Positions 21,502 through 31,879 of a stretch of 64,000 nt of DNA are shown here, piece by piece. Position 1 is the first letter of the stretch; the number at the start of each line of letters is the position of its first letter. The notes beneath the pieces are model-generated. The model was given only the letters and a program-made list of their open reading frames with translations. It was not told where the DNA came from and searched no databases. Made by a program: the position numbers and the translations under genes. The stretch comes from Apoderus coryli (lineage: Eukaryota > Arthropoda > Insecta > Coleoptera > Attelabidae), in the NCBI GenBank assembly GCA_911728435.2, contig OU452203.1, positions 22,446,134 through 22,510,133 on the forward strand, read 5' to 3'.

Positions 21502-23575
21502 ATTACGCATTGCTCAAAAAATTGTTTATAACTTTTTTAGAGAAAATAGAATTGTACTAATGATGGTGTTAACTTTATAATTTCGTGTTATTAGTCTATA
21601 CGATACAGAGTGTTTTTTGGCTTTTATGACAAGTGTCATTAATTTAATTTTCTCTGAATATTACGCATGGCTCAAAAAAGTTTGCTTATATGTTTTTTGT
21701 AGAAAATAAAATTGCCTAAAACATGGTGCTAAATTCAAGCTTATATATCAATTGGTCGTTATGATATAGGGTGTTTTTTGGCTCTTATGAAAAGTGTCTT
21801 TAATTGAAGTTTCTCTCAAAATTACGCACGGCTCAAAAAAGTTTGCTTATATGTTTTTTATAGAAAATAAAATTGCCTAAAACATGGTGCTAAATTCAAG
21901 CTTATATATCAATTGGTCCTTATGATATAGGGTGTTTTTTGGCTCTTATGAAAAGTGTCTTTAATTGAAGTTTCTCTTAAAATTACGCACGGCTCAAAAA
22001 AGTTTGCTTATATGTTTTTTGTAGAAAATAAAATTGCCTAAAACATGGTGCTAAATTCAAGCTTATATATCAATTGGTCGTTATGATATAGGGTGTTTTT
22101 TGGCTCTTATGAAAAGTGTCTTTAATTGAAGTTTCTCTTAAAATTACGCACGGCTCAAAAAAGTTTGCTTATATGTTTTTTATAGAAAATAAAATTGCCT
22201 AAAACATGGTGCTAAATTCAAGTTCATATATCAATTAGCTTATACGATACAGAGTGTTTTTTGGCTTTTATGAAAAGAGTCTTTAATTGAATTTTCTCTT
22301 AAAATTACGCATGACTCAAAAAGTTTGCTTATATGTTTTTTATAGAAAATAAAATTGCCTAAAACATGATGCTAAATTCAAGATTATATATAAACTGGTC
22401 GTTATGATACAGGGTGTTTTTTGGCTCTTATGAATTTTATCTTAAAATTACGCACGGCTCAAAAAAGTTTGCTTATATGTTTTTTATAGAAAATAAAATT
22501 GCCTAAAACATGGTGCTAAATTCAAGCTTATATATCAATTGGTCCTTATGATATAGGGTGTTTTTTGGCTCTTATGAAAAGTGTCTTTAATTGAAGTTTC
22601 TCTTAAAATTACGCACGGCTCAAAAAAGTTTGCTTATATGTTTTTTGTAGAAAATAAAATTGCCTAAAACATGGTGCTAAATTCAAGCTTATATATCAAT
22701 TGGTCGTTATGATATAGGATGTTTTTTGGCTCTTATGAAAAGTGTCTTTAATTGAAGTTTCTCTCAAAATTACGCACGGCTCAAAAAAGTTTGCTTATAT
22801 GTTTTTTATAGAAAATAAAATTGCCTAAAACATGGTGCTAAATTCAAGCTTATATATCAATTGGTCCTTATGATATAGGGTGTTTTTTGGCTCTTATGAA
22901 AAGTGTCTTTAATTGAAGTTTCTCTTAAAATTACGCACGGCTAAAAAAGTTTGCTTATATGTTTTTTGTAGAAAATAAAATTGCCTAAAACATGGTGCTA
23001 AATTCAAGCTTATATATCAATTGGTCGTTATGATATAGGGTGTTTTTTGGCTCTTATGAAAAGTGTCTTTAATTGAAGTTTCTCTTAAAATTACGCACGG
23101 CTCAAAAAAGTTTGCTTATATGTTTTTTATAGAAAATAAAATTGCCTAAAACATGGTGCTAAATTCAAGTTCATATATCAATTAGCTTATACGATACAGA
23201 GTGTTTTTTGGCTTTTATGAAAAGAGTCTTTAATTGAATTTTCTCTTAAAATTACGCATGACTCAAAAAGTTTGCTTATATGTTTTTTATAGAAAATAAA
23301 ATTGCCTAAAACATGGTGCTAAATTCAAGTTCATATATCAATTAGCTTATACGATACAGAGTGTTTTTTGGCTTTTATGAAAAGAGTCTTTAATTGAATT
23401 TTCTCTTAAAATTACGCATGACTCAAAAAGTTTGCTTATATGTTTTTTATAGAAAATAAAATTGCCTAAAACATGGTGCTAAATTCAAGATTATATATAA
23501 ACTGGTCGTTATGATACAGGGTGTTTTTTGGCTCTTATGAATTTTATCTTAAAATTACGCACGGCTCAAAAAAGT
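21502..23575. repeat. 161-bp satellite array with higher-order structure
   Basis: Twelve full monomers and one partial. The word attacgca starts at 21502, 21660, 21821, 21982, 22143, 22304, 22447, 22608, 22769, 22930, 23090, 23251, 23411 and (partial) 23554. Most monomers are 160-161 bp. Two (22304-22446 and 23411-23553) are 143 bp and share the same shortening after gctcttatga. This and shared subtype words (gttcatatatcaattagctt) show that a ~1.1-kb block was itself duplicated. Monomers are nearly identical, so the array is young. No coding role. Confidence 0.93.
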
Positions 23576-23579
23576 GAAA

Positions 23580-24155
23580 CTAAAATTTATTTAAACCAAA
23601 AGTTGGCTCAAAGCTACAGCTTTATATTTTTCAACTCATTGAAGGAAAAATAAAATTATTTTTGAATTTATTGTTATAAAATACAAATGTTTTGTTAAAT
23701 ATATTGTACAAGTTAATTTTATATTTAAACATAAACCAAAACTAGATAATAATATTTTATTCAATTCTCTACAGATACACAGAATTTTCCAATTATGACC
23801 AGTTTTCCACAAAATTTATTTTTTCCAACGCCTGCTGGCATTGTTCTACCTCCATTGTTTCCCGGTTTGTTTTATTATTAATAATTTGATTTTTCATTGT
23901 TATTATGTTTTTTAATGACCTGTCAAATACGAAATTAATTGCCGAATTTACACAGTAGGTATCCATGTAACTTTTTTTTTGTTGTTGTATATTTATTTTT
24001 TATGCGATTTTAATTAAAAAATAAAAGGTGATACTACAATTAAATGCATCTGACTACTTGAATATACACTGAGTCATTTTAGATTTGTACTTGTACATAC
24101 ATTTTTTGTCTAAATTCGACTTGCAAACACTTGCAAACTGCAAACCGTACACATA
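23580..24155. other. Noncoding intronic stretch
   Basis: AT-rich sequence between two tandem arrays; nothing recognised. Confidence 0.4.
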
Positions 24156-24158
24156 CCC

Positions 24159-25519
24159 GAACATTTTAAAGTAGGTACTGTTTGACTTTTTAACTTGTCA
24201 CAGCCATAATTAAATATCTGCATTATTGAAATGTATATTATAAATATTTAAATGATTAAATCGCCGCAAATAAAGGCATTAACACTTGCCAAACTGATGG
24301 TTTTAAAGTGCTGCTTGACTTGGCAGTAAAATATCAGCATTCTTATATTCTACACATGCTAAACCAGTTTAAAACGTAGGCAAATTAACACATTAACGCT
24401 TGCAAAAATTGCACAGGTGCTAGTTTAACAGTGCTTTTTGTAAAACACAGCGAAATATCTGCACTATTTAATTTTATACTACACTTAATTATGACTCTTT
24501 TCTTTGAACATTTTAAAGTAGGTACTGTTTGACTTCTCAACTTGTCACAAAACAATTAAATATCTGCATTATTGAAATGTATATTATAAACATTTAAATG
24601 ACTAAATCGCCGCAAATAAAGGTATTAACACTTGCGAAACTGATGATTCTAAAGTACTGCTTGACTTGGCAGTAAAATATCAGCATTCTTATATTCTACA
24701 CATGCAAAACAGTTTAAAACGTAGGCAAATTAACACATTAACGCTCGCAGAAATTGCACAGGTGCTCATTTAACAGTGTTTTTTGTAAAACACAGCGAAA
24801 TATCTGCACTATTTAATTTTATACTACACTGAATTATGACTCTTTTCTTTGAACATTTTATAGTAGGTACTGCTTGACTTTTCAACTTGTCACAACACAA
24901 TTAAATATCTGCATTATTGAAATGTATATTATAAACGTTTAAATGATTAAATCGCCGCACATAAAGGCATTAACACTTGCCAAACTGATGATTTTAAAGT
25001 ACTGCTTGACTTGGCAGTAAAATATCAGCATTCTTATATTGTACACATGCTAAAACAGTTTAAAACGTAGGCAAATTAAAACATTAACGCTCGCAAAAAT
25101 TGCACAAGTGCTAGTTTAACACTGCTTTTTGTAAAACACAGCGAAATATCTGCACTATTTAATTTTATACTACACTTAATTATGACTCTTTTCTTTGAAC
25201 ATTTTAAAGTAGGTACTGTTTGACTTCTCAACTTGTCACAAAACAATTAAATATCTGCATTATTGAAATGTATATTATAAATATTTAAATGATTAAATCG
25301 CCGCAAATAAAGGCATTAACACTTGCGAAACTGATGATTTTAAAGTACTGCTTGACTTGGCAGTAAAATATCAGCATTCTTATACTCTAGACATGCTAAA
25401 TTTAAAACGTTGGCAAATTAACACATTAACGCTTGCAAAAATTGCACAGGTGCTAGTTTAACACTGCTTTTTGTAAAACACAGCGAAATATCTGCACTAT
25501 TTAATTTATAATTATGACG
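24159..25519. repeat. 346-bp tandem array next to the Ubx homeobox exon
   Basis: Four units begin with gaacattttaaagtaggtac at 24159, 24505, 24851 and 25197 (constant 346-bp period). Each holds cgccgcaaataaaggcatta, acttggcagtaaaatatcag and two ttaacrcttgc words. The last unit degrades after 25500, and isolated ttaacacctgc words continue to about 25730, ~25 bp from the splice acceptor. Units differ by only a few percent by eye. A CACTTG/CACCTG E-box-like core recurs throughout. Confidence 0.92.
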
Positions 25520-25733
25520 TTTATATTCTTGTTAAAATCCGACCAATAACCGCAGTAACACTTGAAAAACATGCACCAATGCGGTGTTAACGATTCTAGA
25601 ACACCTCAGCGAAATATGTGAACTAATAATTTCTACACTATGCCTGATAACAATGTGCCAATCATAGTTAATACCCGACAAATGACCCCGTTAACACCTG
25701 CACATATTAACACCTGCATATATATAAAATTGA

Positions 25734-26051
<318 letters not shown>

Positions 26052-27060
26052 TGGATGGGATCTATGCTGGTGGATGACACACAGCAGAAATATCGTGGAG
26101 ATGCCCGTGGAATTGAAAAATACATTTAAGGTAAGCGATTCTCATTTTTAATAGTGTGAATGCAGCTTAAGCCATTAATTTAACCAGTGAACAATGTAAT
26201 TTTATTGAAAATGATTTTTTTTATCGATCTAGGTTAGTTCATTTTTTGAATAACCCTCGTATTACATAAATTTGCATTAGTCTAACTTATGCACATGCCC
26301 TGGTATACATATTCGCGTAATAGTGATAGAATTTTATATTAATATCAAGGAGCTTATCAAATTTGCATAATAAATTTATTGAATAAATTTTCCTACTAAT
26401 AGGATTTAAATAATGTAAAACAAAATAAATAAAAACGGTTTTATATTATGGAATCATGTTCTATTTAATGAATAAAACAAAAGTCGCATTGACATCTATC
26501 GGAATATATACTGAAGTTATCAAATAACCTATTACATAGAGCTGTTGTATATGTTTATTGTGAAATTGGAAATCTTCTTTACCGACCACGCATATAATAC
26601 CATTATGAACGTATTAAAGGAAACACCGTAGTAATCGATGGTTAGTTAGTGCCCCTCATAACTAGATGGCAGCTCGTAAAGTAGCGACATACTTTATGTG
26701 TGTAGTTTATCGTGTATTAGAATAGATGGCGCGGTGGATTTTATTGGTTGATGAATTGTTATATACGAGGTTTGGCCAAATGGTTTTAGTACATAATATA
26801 CAATAATTTAAGCATGTTTCTAATAGTAATCAGTTTTCTTATTATTATTTTTTTAAATGTTTTACTATATTACTTAGTTATTGTCGATTAAGTATCTGGG
26901 ATGTTTCTGAAGTTAGAAAAATGCGTAAATATATTTATTTTATGTTGTAGAGTTTACGGCATTTTAAGTTGAGAAAGGATAAGGATATTTTTTTTATGGA
27001 TGATTCAGGGGCGTACTAAGAACTGTTATTTATAATTTCAATAAATTATTTCGTAAATTC
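26052..27060 (+). other. Ubx: Presumed Ubx 3' UTR and proximal downstream region
   Basis: Noncoding. The first 75 nt after the stop remain open (25 codons to TAA at 26127-26129) and are less AT-rich than the rest. A donor-like aag|gtaagc lies at 26131. Candidate poly(A) signals AATAAA occur at 26369, 26382, 26424 and 26428. About 26640-26750 is a less AT-rich block (ggttagttagtgcccctc...agatggcgcggtgg) that may be conserved UTR or regulatory DNA. The true 3' end cannot be set by eye. Confidence 0.55.
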
Positions 27061-28095
27061 AACACAAAAATCTGTTCTATTTAAATATGAAAGTAACAAT
27101 GATTGTACCACGTACACCACTGAAATTAAGTGTCAAAACTCTTCTGCACACACAGCAGGAAATAAAAAGTACATTGCAATATATTTCAGACTCTTATTTC
27201 TCGCATGGTCAGACACAAAACAAATGGTGCATATTATAGTTTTTTGTTATATCGACTTTTTATATCTCTCCAACATATGTCGTAGTTTTTATAATTTCTA
27301 TTATAATTGTTGAATTATTACGAATTATTTTTCTTTAATTTTGAGACAATACAGTAGATACTCGTAAAATTGTATATATCAGATCAAATGCGTAGGCTAC
27401 AAAATTATTGCTAAACGGAAATCAAAACTGACGTGCCTTGAAAATAATCATTCGTTTCGTTACTTTATGGACACCCTGTATCAACGAAACTAAAGTTTAG
27501 TAAATGTACTATATTTGTATGCAAACATTGGCGTAGCTAGGCTTTTGTCATAGAGGAGGCAGAAACGATTATTTTTATTTTTTAGGTCGTAAAATTCTAC
27601 TAAATTAAACAAAAAAAATTCTGCTAAATTAAACAAAATTTCTTGTGTAGGTAAAACCAATATTTTAGTCCGCTTTGCCATTAAATTATTTTTCATATAA
27701 AATTCTACTGTTTTCATGATATATCTCATGTCAATTAATCAATTATAATAATGAAACACACTACGTATATTTTTTAACAGTTTATTTGCTCTCCAATTCC
27801 ATTAATGCATAACCTACAGACAGTCCTAATCATTTTCATCATCTGTTGTATCCATGCAATTATTAATTATATTATTTTATTTTTAACATATAACAAAAGA
27901 AAGTATAAACATGTTAAATCAGGGTTACAACCGTTTAGTCTCCACTCAATGTTTCTCAAAATTATAGCGTAAAATTTTACTTGTTAATCTAGAATTATCC
28001 CAAAATGCACGAGAACATTCGGATCTTGCTCTGACTTTTTTCCACACGTAACTGCTCGGCATTGTTTATCCTTCTGCGTCGTTACAGCTTTCTAA
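27061..28095. other. Noncoding stretch with dispersed repeats
   Basis: A solo accctgta end of the Tc1/mariner TIR type is near 27472-27481. From 27525 a repeat begins (attggcgtagctaggctttt); it contains two near-copies of a ttctactaaattaaacaaa word and, at 27662-27696, the 35-bp sequence also found at 2392-2426. No gene. Confidence 0.5.
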
Positions 28096-28097
28096 AA

Positions 28098-28700
28098 ATG
28101 TAAGAATAATAATAATAAACGTCTTTATTCACAAAAATATGCATAATGAATCAATCATATCCTATATTAAATAAAATACGAATTGAAAATAATACCAATC
28201 AATCAATCAAGGTATTTGATTGAAAAGGTGAGGTTATACACATTGACCGTTGACCAAAATAAAAGACAAAAACTATAAACGGTAACAATTAAACATCAAA
28301 TTGCATAGCAAATAACTAACACACATAAGCAAGAGACTCTTAAATTCGCTAAACTCTACACTTTCTTACATTAGTTGCGATGCTCTAATTGTACAATTTA
28401 CAAGCACTAAAAAAAAACTACGACGAGTGTCCGGGCATCACTATAAGGTATGGCGATTTCTGGTATTAACAGAATTCATTTTTAATTAACCTTTGGACAG
28501 CAGTACTTTATGCGTTAAAGCCAGAATATCCACATCTCTTAACTTAGCTTCGGAAATTTTGTGACTGATATGTTCAAAATTTCTTATGCCAAATGCAAAT
28601 CGAAACTAAGAGTTTTGTATTCTCTGCAGTCTTGCAATGAGAAAACATTTTCGTACGCCAATGGATACACGAATGTTTGAGGTGCACCCTAATACGCTAT
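28098..28700 (-). pseudogene. Degenerate LINE 3' end
   Basis: The 3' edge has an (ata)n run followed by aaacgtctttattcac at 28098-28131, a common LINE terminal layout. Minus-strand fragments in several frames resemble the C-terminal part of jockey/CR1-like ORF2 (a TKLRFAFGIRNFEHISHKI-like string spread over two frames, then AKLRDVDILALTHKVLLSK, about 28500-28640). Multiple frameshifts; 5' truncated. Confidence 0.55.
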
Positions 28701-29855
28701 AAATAATTATTTAATTTTAAACCCTTTAAAGTAGTCGCACATGGATATCCCCAATTTGAAATTGACAAATCCCCAAATTTATTACTCGTTCGTATAGCCG
28801 GCTCTTTTTCTTTCCTGTGCCTGTATTCCTGCTCAAACAATATTTAGCCCCTATCTCTGTCTAATGACGTATCAGATTATATTATTATACGTACCTATAG
28901 TTAATAATTCAGGATAGCGAGAGAGAGAGAGGGATTTTTGTTAATACGGGATTTGATTATTTTTGATGGTACCCTATAAATATATAAAATAATTTAAGCA
29001 TTAGGTATTATATATTTTTTTTTGGTTAAACCCCGTATAAATTAAATAAGATTCTGTGTAAAATTCAAAAGTCTAAAGGCTATGTTTTGAGATTTTTATT
29101 TTTAAGAAATAAAAAAAAATAGTTTGGTATGCTAATAAATCTTCTTTCCAAGTCTTTCAAGTTAATCATGTTGAGATTTATGGGTTTTTTTAGAAACACA
29201 GTCGTTCTTTAGTTTGTAATCTTTTTTTTTTTTTCGGTTCCTGCCTACACGTTTTTCGTTTTTATTTAAATAATTTATTTTAAATTATACTTATTGAAAT
29301 ATAGTCAAAAACAATTTCTTATTTGTTATTAATAATTAGTGGATGCAAATTATTGTGGAGTATGTAGAATTGGAATTGTTTAAATATAAATTAAATACCT
29401 GTAAAAAGAAATTGACCTGTTTAGTTAAATAAACTACGAGGTTTGTTCAAAAAAAAAAAATAGTGACAGCTCGTGTCTAGGGTTCATCGGTTTGAATCTG
29501 AGTCCAATGGCATTAAAAAGACACACAACCCCTTAAGGTTCTTAAGGTCACAGAGTCAGCCAAAAAAACTCATGGCGACCATCTTTTGGGGTAGTGAAAT
29601 TTTGCCTTATATCTCTCGGATTGGGAGCCACTGAGTTTTTAGGGCATCTGTATGCCAATACTGAAACTTAACAGCTAAAGAAAAGTGTCACCTCTATAAT
29701 AATAAATAAACTGTTGACCTCGAGGCACGAATAGCCCTCGATATTATTAATTGAAGTGAATATTTTTGTGACTTTTTTCATTCACCTTTCTCGTGAAGCT
29801 CTTGTATTTCCAAATAAAAAAACATTTTTATTGTAGAGATTAGCTTTTTTTTTTT
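28700..29855. other. Noncoding stretch
   Basis: Contains a GAGA-rich run (gcgagagagagagaggg at about 28918) in a less AT-rich block, and a moderately GC-balanced block at 29450-29760 that starts actacgaggtttgttcaaaa, possibly a degraded mariner end. No gene recognised. Confidence 0.4.
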
Positions 29856-29859
29856 TCAC

Positions 29860-30700
29860 AGACGCCTATGGGACATAGATTTTTGTCGTGCATTTTTAAC
29901 ACCAATTCAACTACTTTAGAGGCTAAATATATCTTTTATATAGTCTAATTTTTTTACCCTTTTTCTACTAAACTAAATGAAGTTGATGATGGTTTTTCTC
30001 AAACGAAACGTCGCAGTGAAAATTTATAAACGCCTCAAAAAGTAACAATGAGAAAGTACTTTTCATTTTTTTATATCTGTAAAAATAATGGCGGAAATAA
30101 CTAAAAACTAAAATAGGCAAAAAATCGTTTACTTTTGAAAACACCATTTTAAAATTGTACAACTTTTCTCTGATTTAACCGACAGACAAGATTCCAATGC
30201 TATCCTATTCTTATCTTGGACACTGTGTATATTCTTTCCCATTTTTGACCCCTTTTTATACTATTTGTGAACGCCTATGTTACCCGATTCTTGTATATGT
30301 GACATTTTTTAAGTTATATTCTATCACAACTATGAAAAATCATTCCATATTTCGAATAAGTTTATTTATGATATATTTTTTAAATTTGACCCCATTTCCA
30401 CTATTTACGAAAGCCTATGCAAGCCAGTTTTTTATGATACATTTCACAGATTTTATTCTATCAAAGCTATAAAAAACTAGGCAAAATTTCTGTTATGTTC
30501 AGGAAAAATACGGTTTTTTAAGTTTTAACCCCTTTTTACACTCCTTTCGAACGCCACTGTGATATATTTTTCATTGTTAATGTTTTAGTTTATACTCTAT
30601 TAAACCAATGAAAAAATATTGAAATATTTCGGCTAAGTTTAAGAAGTATGAATTTTGTAAATTTTGAACCCTTTTTTAAACCCTTTGCCTACGCGCAATG
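29860..30700. repeat. Degenerate ~140-bp tandem repeat
   Basis: The landmark 'ttt-a-acccctttt... then cgaa/acgcctatg' recurs near 30244, 30387, 30524 and 30662 (period about 138-143 bp), with weaker traces upstream at 29870-29960. Units are strongly diverged, so this is an old array. Open frames in it (for example 30197-30472) are repeat-derived and not taken as genes. Confidence 0.65.
29983..30013 (+). ncRNA. Hammerhead-like motif, degenerate
   Basis: TTGATGA (C3 replaced by T), then tg, a GTTT/AAAC stem, GAA, the palindrome ACGT and C. Stem I does not pair. Probably a dead relative of the complete motifs at 30894 and 31222. Confidence 0.3.
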
Positions 30701-30893
30701 TTTTCTAAAAGTTGATCAGCAGTAGTATTTTTTGTACCAAAGAAATTAACAAAAAAAAACGGGGTGTAGGAAAATTTACTAATAAATAAACAAAAACAAA
30801 GCACGACGAAAAAGTTTGATAAATAATTTGTATCAATAATTATAATTGAAGTTGGTTGGTTTCAGGTCAATTATAGAAACAAAGTAATTCCTC

Positions 30894-30932
30894 TATCGAC
30901 GTTTCGACTTTGATTAAGTCATCCTCAGGACA
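30894..30932 (-). ncRNA. Hammerhead-ribozyme-like motif, left arm
   Basis: Reading on the minus strand: stem I strand TGTC, core CTGAGGA, one extra T, stem II GACTT/AAGTC with loop AATCA, GAA, self-complementary stem III ACGT, C17 (predicted cleavage after it), stem I return GATA. Stem I pairs with one G-T wobble. All required core bases are present. The extra nucleotide before stem II departs from the minimal consensus. Confidence 0.7.
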
Positions 30933-31221
30933 CTAGAATACAACAAAAAAGAAAAACATGAAGGGTGACGTGAAATTTACAATTAATGGTTAAATACACA
31001 AATAAATAATATTAAAAAAATATATAAAAATATAAATATATAAAAACATCTTTGTTTAAACACAGATAAACAAAGGAGAAAAAAATTACACTACATGTCT
31101 TGATGTTTTTATTTATTTATATTTTTATATATTTAAAAAAAAAAAAATATATTTGTGTATTTAACAATTAATTGTAAATTTCAAGTCACCCTTCATGTTT
31201 TTCTTTTTTGTGGTATTCTAG

Positions 31222-31260
31222 TGTCCTGAGGATGACTTAATAAAAGTCGAAACGTCGACA
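31222..31260 (+). ncRNA. Hammerhead-ribozyme-like motif, right arm
   Basis: Stem I TGTC (31222-31225), core CTGAGGA (31226-31232), extra T, stem II GACTT (31234-31238) with AAGTC (31244-31248), GAA (31249-31251), palindrome ACGT (31252-31255), C17 at 31256, stem I return GACA (31257-31260), perfectly paired. A 4-nt palindromic stem III without a loop suggests action as a dimer, as described for Penelope-type hammerheads. Confidence 0.75.
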
Positions 31261-31485
31261 GAGGAATTACTTTGTTTCTATAATTGACCTAAAACCAACC
31301 AACTTCAATTTGAAAACACTTAGAGGTCACTAGCACAACAGTTAAAACAATTATAATGCCCTTCAGCTTCCTTTAATATCCTTAATTACAAATTTTAATA
31401 AACTTAAAGTAGTTTGAGCAACAATTAGCTAAAAAAAAATGTAATCAATTATGTGTTGTTTAAAAGTCCAACAAATAAATTATCC

Positions 31486-31665
31486 CTAGTCCAATATATT
31501 ATTATTTTCATCCCCTGCAATTTCCCATGTCGTCCTATCTGCTCCAAAAAGGTATATAGCACCAGCACAATAATTCTTATTGAGGCATTTGGAATTAAAT
31601 GTAATTTTCCAAGTTGGTACACCTTTTTCAAGAAACTGAACATAAGTTATTTCGGGGGATGTAAC
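31486..31665 (-). pseudogene. Unidentified minus-strand coding-like segment
   Basis: An open frame on the minus strand reads VTSPEITYVQFLEKGVPTWK, ITFNSKCLNKNYCAGAIYLF, GADRTTWEIAGDENNNILD, then TAG at 31486-31488. The two cysteines, the acidic end and balanced composition look protein-like rather than random. A possible acceptor (cccttgtgtag) lies ~60 nt upstream, just after an in-frame stop. I do not recognise the family. It could be a terminal exon of an unknown gene, or a fragment of a transposon or endogenous virus. Confidence 0.35.
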
Positions 31666-31875
31666 ACAGCGTGAGAGAGAACGCTACACAAGGGCCAAGT
31701 TCTCACCCCTTCTGGCAAGTGTGGGAGGGAGCATATAACGCATCTCCGAAATAAAACAGAAAAGGATAAAACAGGCAATTCCTCACGATCATAACGATTT
31801 TCTTTCCTTCTGTATGTGTATGTGTATTCGTCTTTTACCCCTGGCCACGTGCTGGGGACCATAGGGGAGGTGTTT
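31646..31875. other. GC-richer unique block
   Basis: Noticeably less AT-rich than the surroundings (runs such as ctcaccccttctggcaagtg and cccctggccacgtgctgggg, with a CACGTG E-box). No repeat partner in the window. Could be conserved regulatory DNA or a promoter of the minus-strand frame at 31486-31665. Confidence 0.3.
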
Positions 31876-31879
31876 TATT

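Larger units (their letters stand above)
30845..31310. mobile_element. Fold-back element with two opposed hammerhead motifs (family 1)
   Basis: Large inverted arms, about 30845-31049 and 31101-31310, start aattgaagttggttggttt and pair over about 200 bp with small differences, around a ~50-bp centre. Each arm carries one hammerhead-like motif, minus strand in the left arm and plus strand in the right, both about 50 bp inside the ends. No ORF. It may be a non-autonomous derivative of a Penelope-like element or retrozyme, both known to carry type I hammerheads, or an independent MITE-like family. Confidence 0.8.

Noticed and set aside
21502..25519. CRISPR-like array
   Set aside because: Units are contiguous near-identical satellites without unique spacers, in a eukaryotic genome.
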